DNA of 64,000 bases from Pararhizobium sp. (GTDB lineage Bacteria > Pseudomonadota > Alphaproteobacteria > Rhizobiales > Rhizobiaceae), in contig JAURWE010000058.1 in NCBI GenBank assembly GCA_030655075.1, positions 379,991 through 443,990 of the forward strand. The letters run 5' to 3'. Each line of letters starts with the position of its first letter. Positions within the stretch are counted from its first letter, which is position 1. Both the position numbers and the translations under genes were made by a program. Positions 8,632 to 16,603 of the stretch are shown one piece after another. The notes under the pieces were generated by a model. The model was not told where the DNA came from. It worked only from the letters and a program-made list of their open reading frames with translations, and did not search any database.

Positions 8632-9377
8632 GCGGAGTGTCCCTGCGGCGCAGCGGCGCGAATGAGCTCAAGTGCCGCCTTCGGATCGATGCGGCCATCA
8701 TAAAGCGCCCGGCCGGAAATGGCACCCTCAAGCTTTGCCGCATCCGGGCGAACCATGCGGCGGATATCGGCCATCGAGGCAAGGCCTCCCGACGCGATGA
8801 TCGGAATGGAGACGGCGTCCGCCAGCTCCAGCGTCGCTTCCCAGTTGATCCCGGCCAGAATGCCGTCGCGGTCGATATCGGTGTAAATGATCGCCGAAAC
8901 GCCCGCGCCCTCGAACTTCTTGGCAAGCTCGATGACGCCGAGTTCGGAGGCTTCCGCCCAGCCTTCCACGGCCACCTTGCCGCCCTTGGCGTCGATGCCG
9001 ACGGCGACCTTGCCGGGAAACTGTTTGCAGGCCTCGATCACCAGTGCCGGATTGCGCACGGCAACGGTTCCGAGGATGACGCGGGCCAATCCGCGCGACA
9101 GCCAGTTCTCGATATGGGCGAGCGTGCGGATGCCGCCGCCGAGCTGCACCGGGTTTTTTGTTGCCTTGAGGATTGCGTCGACAGCACCGCCATTGACCGT
9201 CTCACCGGCAAAGGCGCCGTTGAGGTCGACCGCATGCAGCCATTCAAACCCCTGATCCTCGAACGCCTTTGCCTGGGCACCCGGATCGGCATTGTAAACG
9301 GTAGCCTGCTCCATATCGCCGAGCTTGAGACGCACGCACTGGCCGTCCTTCAGGTCGATGGCGGGAAATAGGATCAT
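8628..9377 (-). CDS. hisA: ProFAR isomerase
   Basis: 1-(5-phosphoribosyl)-5-[(5-phosphoribosylamino)methylideneamino]imidazole-4-carboxamide isomerase. A 249-residue (beta/alpha)8 barrel, a paralogue of HisF, with catalytic Asp8 (FPAIDLKDG) and Asp129 (VGIDAKGG), and the phosphate loops LGGGIRT and ASGGLAS. It is 22 bases after hisH and overlaps hisF by four bases. Confidence 0.97.
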   Translation of the reverse strand: MILFPAIDLKDGQCVRLKLGDMEQATVYNADPGAQAKAFEDQGFEWLHAVDLNGAFAGETVNGGAVDAILKATKNPVQLGGGIRTLAHIENWLSRGLARVILGTVAVRNPALVIEACKQFPGKVAVGIDAKGGKVAVEGWAEASELGVIELAKKFEGAGVSAIIYTDIDRDGILAGINWEATLELADAVSIPIIASGGLASMADIRRMVRPDAAKLEGAISGRALYDGRIDPKAALELIRAAAPQGHSA

Positions 9378-9399
9378 CGGTCTTCTTTCGGTTGGTATC

Positions 9400-10050
9400 T
9401 CAGGGCTTCCAGCGCAGAAAATTGGAGATCAGCGCCAGACCCAGCGTCTGGCTCTTTTCCGGGTGGAACTGCGCCCCGACCTTGTTGCCCTTGGCAACAA
9501 AGGCCGTGACGGATCCGCCGTAGTCGGTGGTGGCGATCACATCGTCAGGATGTTCGGCCGCAAGATGATAGGAATGCACGAAATAGGCATGCAAGCCGTC
9601 ACTGCCGGTCTTGATACCGTCGAAAAGCGGATGCGCACCGTTCAACTGCAGGGTGTTCCAGCCGATCTGTGGGATTTTCAGGCCCGGGTCCGAGGGTTGC
9701 ATCTCAATGACATCGCCGTTGATCCAGTCAAATCCGTGCGTGGTAGCCTTTTCCAGCCCGCGCGACGACATCAGCTGCATGCCGACGCAGATGCCCATGA
9801 AAGGCCGCGCTCTAGTCTCCACCGTTTCCACGAGTGCCTCGACCATGCCATCGACCGCATTGAGCCCGCGCCGGCAATCGGCATAGGCGCCGACGCCCGG
9901 CAGAACAATGCGGTCGGCAGAGGCAACCCGTTCGGGATTGTCCGTGAGGTCGATTTCTGCGTCGATGCCTGCCTCCCGGGCAGCGCGCTCGAACGCTTTG
10001 GTGGCGGAGCGCAGGTTGCCGGAGCCGTAGTCGATGATTGCAACGCGCAT
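9400..10050 (-). CDS. hisH: Imidazole glycerol phosphate synthase, glutaminase subunit
   Basis: Class-I glutamine amidotransferase that supplies ammonia to HisF. The 216-residue protein has the nucleophile Cys88 in GICVGMQL and the His/Glu pair in QFHPEKSQ near the C terminus, so the triad is complete. It follows the DUF2628 gene by only two bases. Confidence 0.96.
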   Translation of the reverse strand: MRVAIIDYGSGNLRSATKAFERAAREAGIDAEIDLTDNPERVASADRIVLPGVGAYADCRRGLNAVDGMVEALVETVETRARPFMGICVGMQLMSSRGLEKATTHGFDWINGDVIEMQPSDPGLKIPQIGWNTLQLNGAHPLFDGIKTGSDGLHAYFVHSYHLAAEHPDDVIATTDYGGSVTAFVAKGNKVGAQFHPEKSQTLGLALISNFLRWKP

Positions 10051-10052
10051 GG

Positions 10053-10520
10053 TCAGCGCTCCCCGCCAAAGCCAAAAAGTTCAAGGCCGGGCGATGAAGA
10101 ATTTCGCTCGCCCCTGCCTGTGGGCCAATCTGCCGTCTGTGGCGCAGCATCGTCGCTAACATCTGTCGAAAAATAGAGGTCTTCCGCAGTGTCAAGCAAG
10201 TCCACCGGCACGATGTCACGCAAGATCCATCCCCTCCGCGCCAGATGCCGGGCGAGGAAAACTGGGCCCTCAAGCGCCACCAGCAAGCCAAGAGCAAGCG
10301 ACAGGGTGAGGCCTGCAAAAACAAAGCCGGGTTGCCCGATCAGGCCAAGAGACACAATCTGCAGCACTCCAACCACGATGCCGGCCAGCCACAGGTGGTG
10401 GCCGATCAGCCAAAGGGCTGGAAAGAACAGCGCCCAGCTTGAAAAACGGTCGGCAACGAACAGCGCCCTGTCGTCGTTCCAGCGGCCGCCCGGTGGTGTA
10501 AGGATGAGATAGCTGACCAT
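10053..10520 (-). CDS. DUF2628 membrane protein within the his operon
   Basis: A 155-residue protein of unknown function. The N-terminal part (about 1-30) is WxxD-like and polar, followed by hydrophobic stretches at about 32-58 and 66-88 likely to be membrane segments; the rest is a polar tail ending in LFGFGGER. The layout matches DUF2628 proteins of Rhizobiales, which recur between hisB and hisH. It is spaced 24 bases from hisB and 2 bases from hisH, so it is co-transcribed with them. No residue suggests a catalytic role in histidine synthesis; its place may reflect coupling of expression only. Confidence 0.8.
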   Translation of the reverse strand: MVSYLILTPPGGRWNDDRALFVADRFSSWALFFPALWLIGHHLWLAGIVVGVLQIVSLGLIGQPGFVFAGLTLSLALGLLVALEGPVFLARHLARRGWILRDIVPVDLLDTAEDLYFSTDVSDDAAPQTADWPTGRGERNSSSPGLELFGFGGER

Positions 10521-10544
10521 GACCAGACTTTCAGTCGGTTGCCG

Positions 10545-11153
10545 TCAAACGAGCATGCCTTTGGTGGAGGGAACACGGCCTGCCTGTCGCGGATCGATTT
10601 CGGTTGCCGTGCGCAGCACGCGCGCCACGGCCTTGAAGCAGGTTTCGGCGATATGATGGTTGTTGGCGCCGTAGATGTTCTGGACATGCAGCGTGATGCC
10701 GGCATGCTGGGCCAGCGCCTGAAAAAATTCCCGCACAAGTTCCGTGTCGAACGTGCCGATTTTCGGCGAGGTGAAGGCAACGTTCCAGACAAGGAACGGC
10801 CTGCCGGACAGATCGACGGCCGCCTTGGTCATGGTTTCGTCCATGGCGAGATCAAGCGAGGCGTAGCGGGTAATGCCGCGCCGGTCGCCCAGCGCCTTCG
10901 ACAGCGCCTGGCCGATCGCGATGCCAGTGTCTTCCACCGTGTGGTGATCGTCCACATGCAGGTCGCCATCCGCCTTGATGTCCATGTCGATCAGCGAGTG
11001 CCGCGAGAGCTGGTCGAGCATGTGGTCGAAAAAGCCGACGCCGGTCGAAATCGTCGATGCGCCCGTACCGTCGACATTCAGCGAAACGGCGACCGAGGTT
11101 TCGTTCGTCTTGCGCGAAACGCTGGCCGAGCGCAGCGGTGCAGTGTCAGCCAT
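10545..11153 (-). CDS. hisB: Imidazoleglycerol-phosphate dehydratase
   Basis: Manganese enzyme that dehydrates imidazole glycerol phosphate to imidazole acetol phosphate. The 202-residue protein has the two repeated metal-binding histidine motifs, DHMLDQLSRHS with VDDHHTVED in the first half and the AGITLHVQN and GANNHHIAE motifs in the second. It is the monofunctional form without a histidinol-phosphate phosphatase domain. It is the first gene of the minus-strand run hisB-DUF2628-hisH-hisA-hisF-hisE-coaA and is divergent from hslV. Confidence 0.97.
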   Translation of the reverse strand: MADTAPLRSASVSRKTNETSVAVSLNVDGTGASTISTGVGFFDHMLDQLSRHSLIDMDIKADGDLHVDDHHTVEDTGIAIGQALSKALGDRRGITRYASLDLAMDETMTKAAVDLSGRPFLVWNVAFTSPKIGTFDTELVREFFQALAQHAGITLHVQNIYGANNHHIAETCFKAVARVLRTATEIDPRQAGRVPSTKGMLV

Positions 11154-11287
11154 CTTGCTGGTCTCCCGTTCGATATCCTGGGCTCCATATCAGGCGAGGA
11201 TCGAAATATCCAGAACATGCGCACATGAAAAACTACCGCATGGCATGCCCCTCAGTGGGATTCGTCAAAGCCGCCGTACCACGGCAT

Positions 11288-11315
11288 TTGCAAACCGGCC
11301 AGGCACACTTACATA
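11288..11315 (+). promoter_or_regulatory. Candidate hslVU promoter, heat-shock-like
   Basis: TTGCAA, 16 bases, TACATA (the latter within CTTACATA), ending 66 bases before the hslV start. It resembles the TTGCAG...CTTATATA element before dnaK. RpoH control of hslVU is known in many proteobacteria; assignment here is inference. Confidence 0.45.
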
Positions 11316-11381
11316 GATCGCAAGGAACCGGCCCAGAAGGCCGCGATGGAAGCCTCACCACGCAGGCAAGACAGGTGTTTT

Positions 11382-11939
11382 ATGAGTGAAAACAACCCCT
11401 ATGGGACCATGCATGCAACAACGATCATCACTGTCCGCAAGGATGGCAAGGTGGTCATGGCCGGCGACGGCCAAGTCAGCCTCGGTCAGACCGTGATGAA
11501 GGGCAACGCCCGCAAGGTGCGCCGCCTTGCCAAGGGCGATGTCATCGCCGGGTTTGCCGGCGCCACGGCCGATGCCTTCACGCTTCTGGAGCGGCTGGAA
11601 GCCAAGCTTGAGCAGTATCCTGATCAGCTGATGCGCGCTGCCGTCGAACTCGCCAAGGACTGGCGCACCGATCGCTATTTGCGTCGCCTTGAGGCGATGA
11701 TGCTCGTGGCCGACAAGTCTATCACGCTGGCGTTGACCGGTAATGGCGATGTGCTGGAGCCGGAACACGGCACCATGGCCATCGGCTCTGGCGGCAACTA
11801 TGCCTATGCCGCCGCGCGCGCCTTGATGGACAGCGACAAGTCGGCCGAAGAGGTCGCCCGCCGCGCCATGCAGATCGCCAGCGACATCTGCGTCTACACC
11901 AATTCGAATTTCGTCATCGAGACGCTCGACGAATCCTGA
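11382..11939 (+). CDS. hslV: ATP-dependent protease subunit HslV (ClpQ)
   Basis: Proteasome-like peptidase of the HslUV complex that degrades misfolded and regulatory proteins. The 185-residue product has a 12-residue propeptide before the likely catalytic Thr13 (TTIITVRK), then the GDGQVSLGQTVMKGNA and GGNYAYAAARAL motifs of HslV. I chose the ATG at 11382 (MSENNPYG) over 11346, which would give an unusually long propeptide. It is followed 81 bases later by hslU; they form one operon, divergent from the his genes. Confidence 0.95.
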   Translation: MSENNPYGTMHATTIITVRKDGKVVMAGDGQVSLGQTVMKGNARKVRRLAKGDVIAGFAGATADAFTLLERLEAKLEQYPDQLMRAAVELAKDWRTDRYLRRLEAMMLVADKSITLALTGNGDVLEPEHGTMAIGSGGNYAYAAARALMDSDKSAEEVARRAMQIASDICVYTNSNFVIETLDES

Positions 11940-12020
11940 GTGTCCGGCGATACCGCACAAGAACAACGTCACGGGTGTAGCTCCCGCTGAGCGCATCTGA
12001 AAATGCCCTGAGAGGTTTTC

Positions 12021-13331
12021 ATGACCACATTTTCACCCCGGGAAATCGTCTCGGAACTCGATCGCTTCATCATCGGCCAGAACGACGCCAAGCGTGCCGT
12101 GGCCATCGCCCTGCGCAACCGCTGGCGCCGCCAGCAGCTGGACGATGATCTGCGCGATGAGGTGATGCCGAAGAACATCCTGATGATCGGACCGACCGGT
12201 GTCGGTAAGACCGAGATCTCGCGCCGTCTGGCAAAACTTGCCGGCGCCCCCTTCATCAAGGTCGAGGCGACCAAATTCACCGAAGTCGGCTATGTCGGCC
12301 GCGATGTCGAACAGATCATCCGCGATCTGGTCGAGGTCGGCATCGTTCTGTTGCGTGAGAAAAAGCGCGCCGAGGTCAAGGCCAAGGCGCATGCCAATGC
12401 CGAGGAGCGCGTGCTTGATGCGCTGGTGGGTGCCACCGCCTCGCCGGCCACGCGCGATTCCTTCCGCAAGAAGCTGCGAGCCAATGAGCTTGACGACAAG
12501 GAAATCGACGTCGAGATCGCCGACAATGCCGCCGGCGGCATGCCCGGCTTTGAGCTTCCCGGCATGCCCGGCGCCAATATCGGGGTGCTCAATCTGTCGG
12601 AAATGTTCGGCAAGGCCATGGGCGGCCGCACCAAAAAGGTCCGCACGACAGTCAAGGAATCCTACGCCGTCCTGATTGATGACGAGTCCGACAAGCTGCT
12701 CGACAACGAACAGGTCCAGCGCGAAGCGGTCCGTTCCGTCGAAAACGACGGCATCGTCTTTCTCGACGAAATCGACAAGATCGCCGCCAAGGACGGTGGC
12801 GTCGGTGCCGGCGTTTCGCGCGAAGGCGTCCAGCGCGACCTGCTGCCGCTGGTCGAAGGCACGACGGTGGCGACGAAATACGGGCCTGTCAAAACCGACC
12901 ATATCCTGTTCATCGCGTCGGGCGCCTTCCACGTCGCCAAGCCGTCAGATCTTCTGCCGGAGTTGCAGGGCCGCCTGCCGATCCGCGTCGAGCTCAAGGC
13001 GCTGACCAAGGACGACCTGCGCCGCATCCTGACGGAAACCGAGGTCGGCCTGATCCGCCAGTACATCGCGCTTCTGGACACGGAAGGCCTGAAGCTCGAT
13101 TTTACCGACGATGCGATCGATGCGCTCGCGGACGTTGCCGTTCATCTCAATGCCAGCGTCGAGAACATCGGCGCTCGCCGTCTGCAGACGGTCATGGAGC
13201 GGGTGCTGGATGAAATCTCCTTCAATGCGCCCGACCGGTCCGGCCAGTCGACGACGATCGATGCGGATTATGTTCGCCAGCATGTCGGCGACATGTCGAA
13301 GAACACCGACCTGTCGCGCTACATCCTGTGA
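12021..13331 (+). CDS. hslU: HslUV ATPase subunit HslU (ClpY)
   Basis: AAA+ unfoldase that feeds substrates to HslV. The 436-residue protein carries Walker A GPTGVGKT at 57-64, the pore-loop segment GYVGRDVEQ, the insertion (I) domain at about 110-210, Walker B VFLDEIDK, and the C-terminal tail ending DLSRYIL that docks into HslV. All catalytic features are intact. A hairpin with an 8-bp stem (13340-13369) follows the stop but lacks a T run, so termination there is uncertain. Confidence 0.97.
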   Translation: MTTFSPREIVSELDRFIIGQNDAKRAVAIALRNRWRRQQLDDDLRDEVMPKNILMIGPTGVGKTEISRRLAKLAGAPFIKVEATKFTEVGYVGRDVEQIIRDLVEVGIVLLREKKRAEVKAKAHANAEERVLDALVGATASPATRDSFRKKLRANELDDKEIDVEIADNAAGGMPGFELPGMPGANIGVLNLSEMFGKAMGGRTKKVRTTVKESYAVLIDDESDKLLDNEQVQREAVRSVENDGIVFLDEIDKIAAKDGGVGAGVSREGVQRDLLPLVEGTTVATKYGPVKTDHILFIASGAFHVAKPSDLLPELQGRLPIRVELKALTKDDLRRILTETEVGLIRQYIALLDTEGLKLDFTDDAIDALADVAVHLNASVENIGARRLQTVMERVLDEISFNAPDRSGQSTTIDADYVRQHVGDMSKNTDLSRYIL

Positions 13332-13524
13332 CATTTGTGGCACCGGCGGGCGGGAACCTCTGCCGGTGCTACGAAAGTGAAGCCCTTGCATCTCGACAGC
13401 CGCGCCCAATCTTTCTAGGGAACGTCCACATCGGCAGCGAAGCCCGTTTCCGGTGGGATCATCGTCGATCCCGCTGATTGTATCGCGCCCTCAGTGCTTT
13501 TCGGTTTCCAAGAGGACAAAGATC

Positions 13525-14469
13525 GTGCGCTTCGTCGCTTTCCTGCTGATCATCGCCCAAATGTTCTTCGCTCAGGGCCAAGCCCTCGCGGCCGGCCTGC
13601 ATGTCGTGCCGGAAGGCAACCGCTTTCAGGAGCAGCCGAAGATTCCGGGCGCCTCTGTCCGCCGCACGAAAGCTGGCAAGACATCCTTCGATCAGAAATT
13701 CGAGAAGGTCCGCGATCTCCTGGCCTCGGACACGGCGCTGATGTCGAAGATCAAGTCGACCGCGCGGGCCTATGGCATCAACCCGATCCACATGATTGGC
13801 GCCATCGTCGGCGAGCATACCTACAATGTCGATGCCTATGACCGGCTGCAATCCTACTACGTGAAGGCCGCCTCCTACGCCGGCAACAGCTTCCGCTTCG
13901 GATACGATGGCGAATCGATCAGCGATTTCCTGGCGCGGCCGGAATTTGCCGCCTGTGAAGGCAAGAAGTCGTCTTATTCGACCTGGTCCTGCCGCGAGAA
14001 TGTCTGGGATCGGAGTTTTAAGGGCAAGGGCTCGTTTCCGAACAACAGGTTCGCCGCCGTGTTTTTTCAGCCGTTTTTTGCAGGCCAGACCTTTGGCCTT
14101 GGCCAGATCAGCCCGCTGACGGCATTGATGTTGACCGACATGGTCTCGCGCACGTCAGGCTATGAAAAGCTTGATGAGAATGACGCCGGTGCCGTCTACA
14201 AGGCGATCATGGATCCGGACATCTCGCTCGCCTATATGGCCGCCTCCATCCGCCATTCGATCGACGCCTACAAGTCGATTGCCGATATGGATATTTCGAA
14301 AAACCCCGGCATCACCGCGACGCTCTACAATGTCGGCAACCCGGACCAGCGGGCCGCAGCCCTTGCCGCCCGCAATCGCGGTGCCGGTGACGCCGTGCAG
14401 TGGCCGGAAGAGAATTATTACGGCTGGCTGGTAAACGACAAGATCGAGGAACTGCGCCGCCTGCTTTGA
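13525..14469 (+). CDS. DUF1402 secreted protein, possible lysozyme-like fold
   Basis: A 314-residue protein that fits the DUF1402 family of Rhizobiales. I chose the GTG at 13525, preceded by AGAGGA; it starts directly with a signal peptide (about 1-23, ending ALAAG), whereas the upstream ATG at 13453 would bury it. The mature part has Glu97 in GAIVGEHTYN, GLGQISPLTAL at 191-201 and LYNVGNP at 267-273. These echo, in order, the catalytic Glu, the GLMQ-type motif and the AYNAG motif of SLT/GH23 lytic transglycosylases. The resemblance is my reading and the enzyme activity is unproven. It stands alone before the P450 gene. Confidence 0.8.
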   Translation: MRFVAFLLIIAQMFFAQGQALAAGLHVVPEGNRFQEQPKIPGASVRRTKAGKTSFDQKFEKVRDLLASDTALMSKIKSTARAYGINPIHMIGAIVGEHTYNVDAYDRLQSYYVKAASYAGNSFRFGYDGESISDFLARPEFAACEGKKSSYSTWSCRENVWDRSFKGKGSFPNNRFAAVFFQPFFAGQTFGLGQISPLTALMLTDMVSRTSGYEKLDENDAGAVYKAIMDPDISLAYMAASIRHSIDAYKSIADMDISKNPGITATLYNVGNPDQRAAALAARNRGAGDAVQWPEENYYGWLVNDKIEELRRLL

Positions 14470-14540
14470 AATTCCTGAAATCCGCCTTACCTATCCGTCA
14501 TTGCTTGTGCTGAAGGCACAGGCGAAAGGACAGGCTGATT

Positions 14541-15938
14541 ATGGACATGCGACCGGAACCCTTCGAGCCACCGGCGCCCATTCCCCGGACCGTGCCGCCG
14601 TCGCGGCTGGAAATCATCCGCACCGTCCTGCGCAACCCGCTCGAGCTCTGGGGCGAGCCGTCCTATACGCTGCCCTGGCTGGATGTGAAATTCTTCAACC
14701 AGCGCACGTTGATCGTCAACGATCCTGGCTTGATCCGCTATATCCTCGTCGAAAACTCCGCCAACTACGAGATGCCGGAAATCCGGCGGCTGATCCTGCG
14801 CCCTATTTTGCGCGACGGGCTGCTGACGGCGGAGGGTGAGGTCTGGAAGCGTTCGCGCAAGGCCATGGCCCCGGTCTTCACCCCGCGCCACGCCAAGGGT
14901 TTTGCCGGGCAGATGCTGAAGAAGTCGCAGGACTATCTCAAGCATTATGAAAAAGCGAAAACCGCTCCCTTCGTCTCCAATGTCGCCACGGATATGACGG
15001 AGTTGGCCTATGACATCCTCTCAGAAACGCTGTTCTCCGGCGAGATCGCCACGGGTCCGGGCGGTTTTGCCGTCAGCGTCGACAATCTCCTGCATCGCAT
15101 GGGCCGCATCGATCCGATGGACCTGCTGCTGGCGCCCTCCTGGGTGCCGAGGCTTACGCGCATCGGCGGCAAGAAGGTCATGGCCGCCTTTCGCGATATC
15201 GTTTCGCGCACCATGGACACCCGCCGCCAGCGCATCGCCGCCGAGGGTAGCGCCGTGCCACAGGATTTCCTCACCCTGCTGTTGCAGCTGGAGGGCCCCG
15301 ATGGCCTGACGACGGAGGAGATCGAGGACAATATCCTTACCTTCATCGGCGCCGGCCACGAGACGACGGCGCGCGCCCTCGCCTGGACGCTCTATTGCGT
15401 CGCCAATTCGCCCCACATCCGCGACCGCATGGAGGCCGAGATCGATGCGGTTCTGGCAACCGGGGCCGAGCCGGTGGAGTGGCTGGACCTCATGCCGAAT
15501 GTCCGAGCCTCGTTCGAAGAGGCATTGCGGCTCTATCCGCCGGCACCGTCCATCAACCGGGCGGCAATCAAGGATGATCATTGGATCTCAGCTTCGGGCG
15601 AACGCGTCGAAGTCCCGGCGGGCATCACCATCCTGATTATGCCCTGGACCCTGCATCGCCATTCGCTCTATTGGGAAAAGCCGCGCGCCTTCATGCCCGA
15701 GCGCTTCCTGCCGGAAAACCGCGACACGATAAACCGCTTCCAGTTCCTGCCATTCGGCGCCGGCCCGCGCATCTGCATCGGCGCCACCTTCGCGCTCCAG
15801 GAGGCTGTCATTGCGCTCGCCGTGCTGATGAAGAATTTTCGTTTCGATATGACGCCGGAAACCACTGCCTGGCCGGTGCAGCGGCTGACTACTCAGCCGA
15901 AGGGCGGCCTGCATCTGAAGGTGTCGGCTCGATCATAG
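14541..15938 (+). CDS. Cytochrome P450
   Basis: Haem-thiolate monooxygenase of 465 residues. It has the I-helix oxygen motif GAGHETTARALAW, the K-helix EALRLYPP (ExxR), and the haem-binding loop FGAGPRICIG with Cys412 as the expected iron ligand. It has no fused reductase or ferredoxin domain and no ferredoxin gene lies nearby, so redox partners and substrate are unknown. The loop and helix sequences look more like fatty-acid/eukaryote-type class E P450s than camphor-type ones. Its last 50 bases overlap the end of the convergent gene at 15889-16515. Confidence 0.93.
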   Translation: MDMRPEPFEPPAPIPRTVPPSRLEIIRTVLRNPLELWGEPSYTLPWLDVKFFNQRTLIVNDPGLIRYILVENSANYEMPEIRRLILRPILRDGLLTAEGEVWKRSRKAMAPVFTPRHAKGFAGQMLKKSQDYLKHYEKAKTAPFVSNVATDMTELAYDILSETLFSGEIATGPGGFAVSVDNLLHRMGRIDPMDLLLAPSWVPRLTRIGGKKVMAAFRDIVSRTMDTRRQRIAAEGSAVPQDFLTLLLQLEGPDGLTTEEIEDNILTFIGAGHETTARALAWTLYCVANSPHIRDRMEAEIDAVLATGAEPVEWLDLMPNVRASFEEALRLYPPAPSINRAAIKDDHWISASGERVEVPAGITILIMPWTLHRHSLYWEKPRAFMPERFLPENRDTINRFQFLPFGAGPRICIGATFALQEAVIALAVLMKNFRFDMTPETTAWPVQRLTTQPKGGLHLKVSARS

Positions 15939-16515
15939 GCTTGCCTTCCGGCTCGCTCTGCACCGATTTGACCGGCGAATCGGACGGCACCGGCTGCGTC
16001 AGCTTCTTCGGCTTCTTGATCGTCTTGATGGCGGCGCAGGTCGCATCGCCGACGTCCTCGCAGGGCTTGTAGACGATGATCTCGCTGCCTGCGCCGTCGT
16101 CCCAGGCAACCTGAATGGTGATCGTCTTTGCCTCGTCCTTACCGAGCGACAGGTAGACATATTCGTTCTTGGGATCGTCAGGCAGATTGAACGGCAGGCG
16201 TTCGTTGCAGGCGGCCAGCGGCCAGCGCTTGTCGAGCGCATCGGAGTTTATCGAGTAGCGAATTTCCGAGAGACGGCAATGCATGGTCTGCAGCGCCGTG
16301 AAATAGATCAGCTGCCGGTCGTCGTAGTTGCGGAATTGGATCCACCCGGTGGTTTTGTTCGCGTCCAGCATCGCCTTATAGATCGCAACATCGGGCAGGA
16401 CGGGCTTGTATTCTTCTTCGTCGCTGTCCTGCGCCAGTACCGGCGTCACCAGCAAGGCGGCCGCAAGAACGAGAGGCAGGCGCCTCGTCGCGATCGTCCA
16501 CACTGTCTCGGCCAT
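15889..16515 (-). CDS. Conserved secreted protein of unknown function
   Basis: I do not recognise the family. The 208-residue product begins with a signal peptide (about 1-28, ending VLAQ), followed by an acidic DSDEEE stretch. The mature part has four cysteines in two close groups (HCR...AACNE and PCEDV...TCAA), which could form disulfides in the periplasm. The last 50 residues are rich in Pro, Lys and Ser and look disordered. I chose the second of two ATGs because AGGAG lies 6 bases before it. The 3' end overlaps the P450 gene by 50 bases on the other strand, so the two mRNAs share a complementary tail. Confidence 0.75.
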   Translation of the reverse strand: MAETVWTIATRRLPLVLAAALLVTPVLAQDSDEEEYKPVLPDVAIYKAMLDANKTTGWIQFRNYDDRQLIYFTALQTMHCRLSEIRYSINSDALDKRWPLAACNERLPFNLPDDPKNEYVYLSLGKDEAKTITIQVAWDDGAGSEIIVYKPCEDVGDATCAAIKTIKKPKKLTQPVPSDSPVKSVQSEPEGKPMIEPTPSDAGRPSAE

Positions 16516-16603
16516 CTGCATCTCCTGTCGCCGGCGGGTCGAAGCGTGTCTATCCCGCGATGGCATTCCGGTCAAAGATCGCATATCACCATCGCCGTGT
16601 TCA

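Noticed and set aside
13340..13369. Terminator after hslU
   Set aside because: An 8-bp hairpin is present but no T run follows, so it is noted only as a hairpin.
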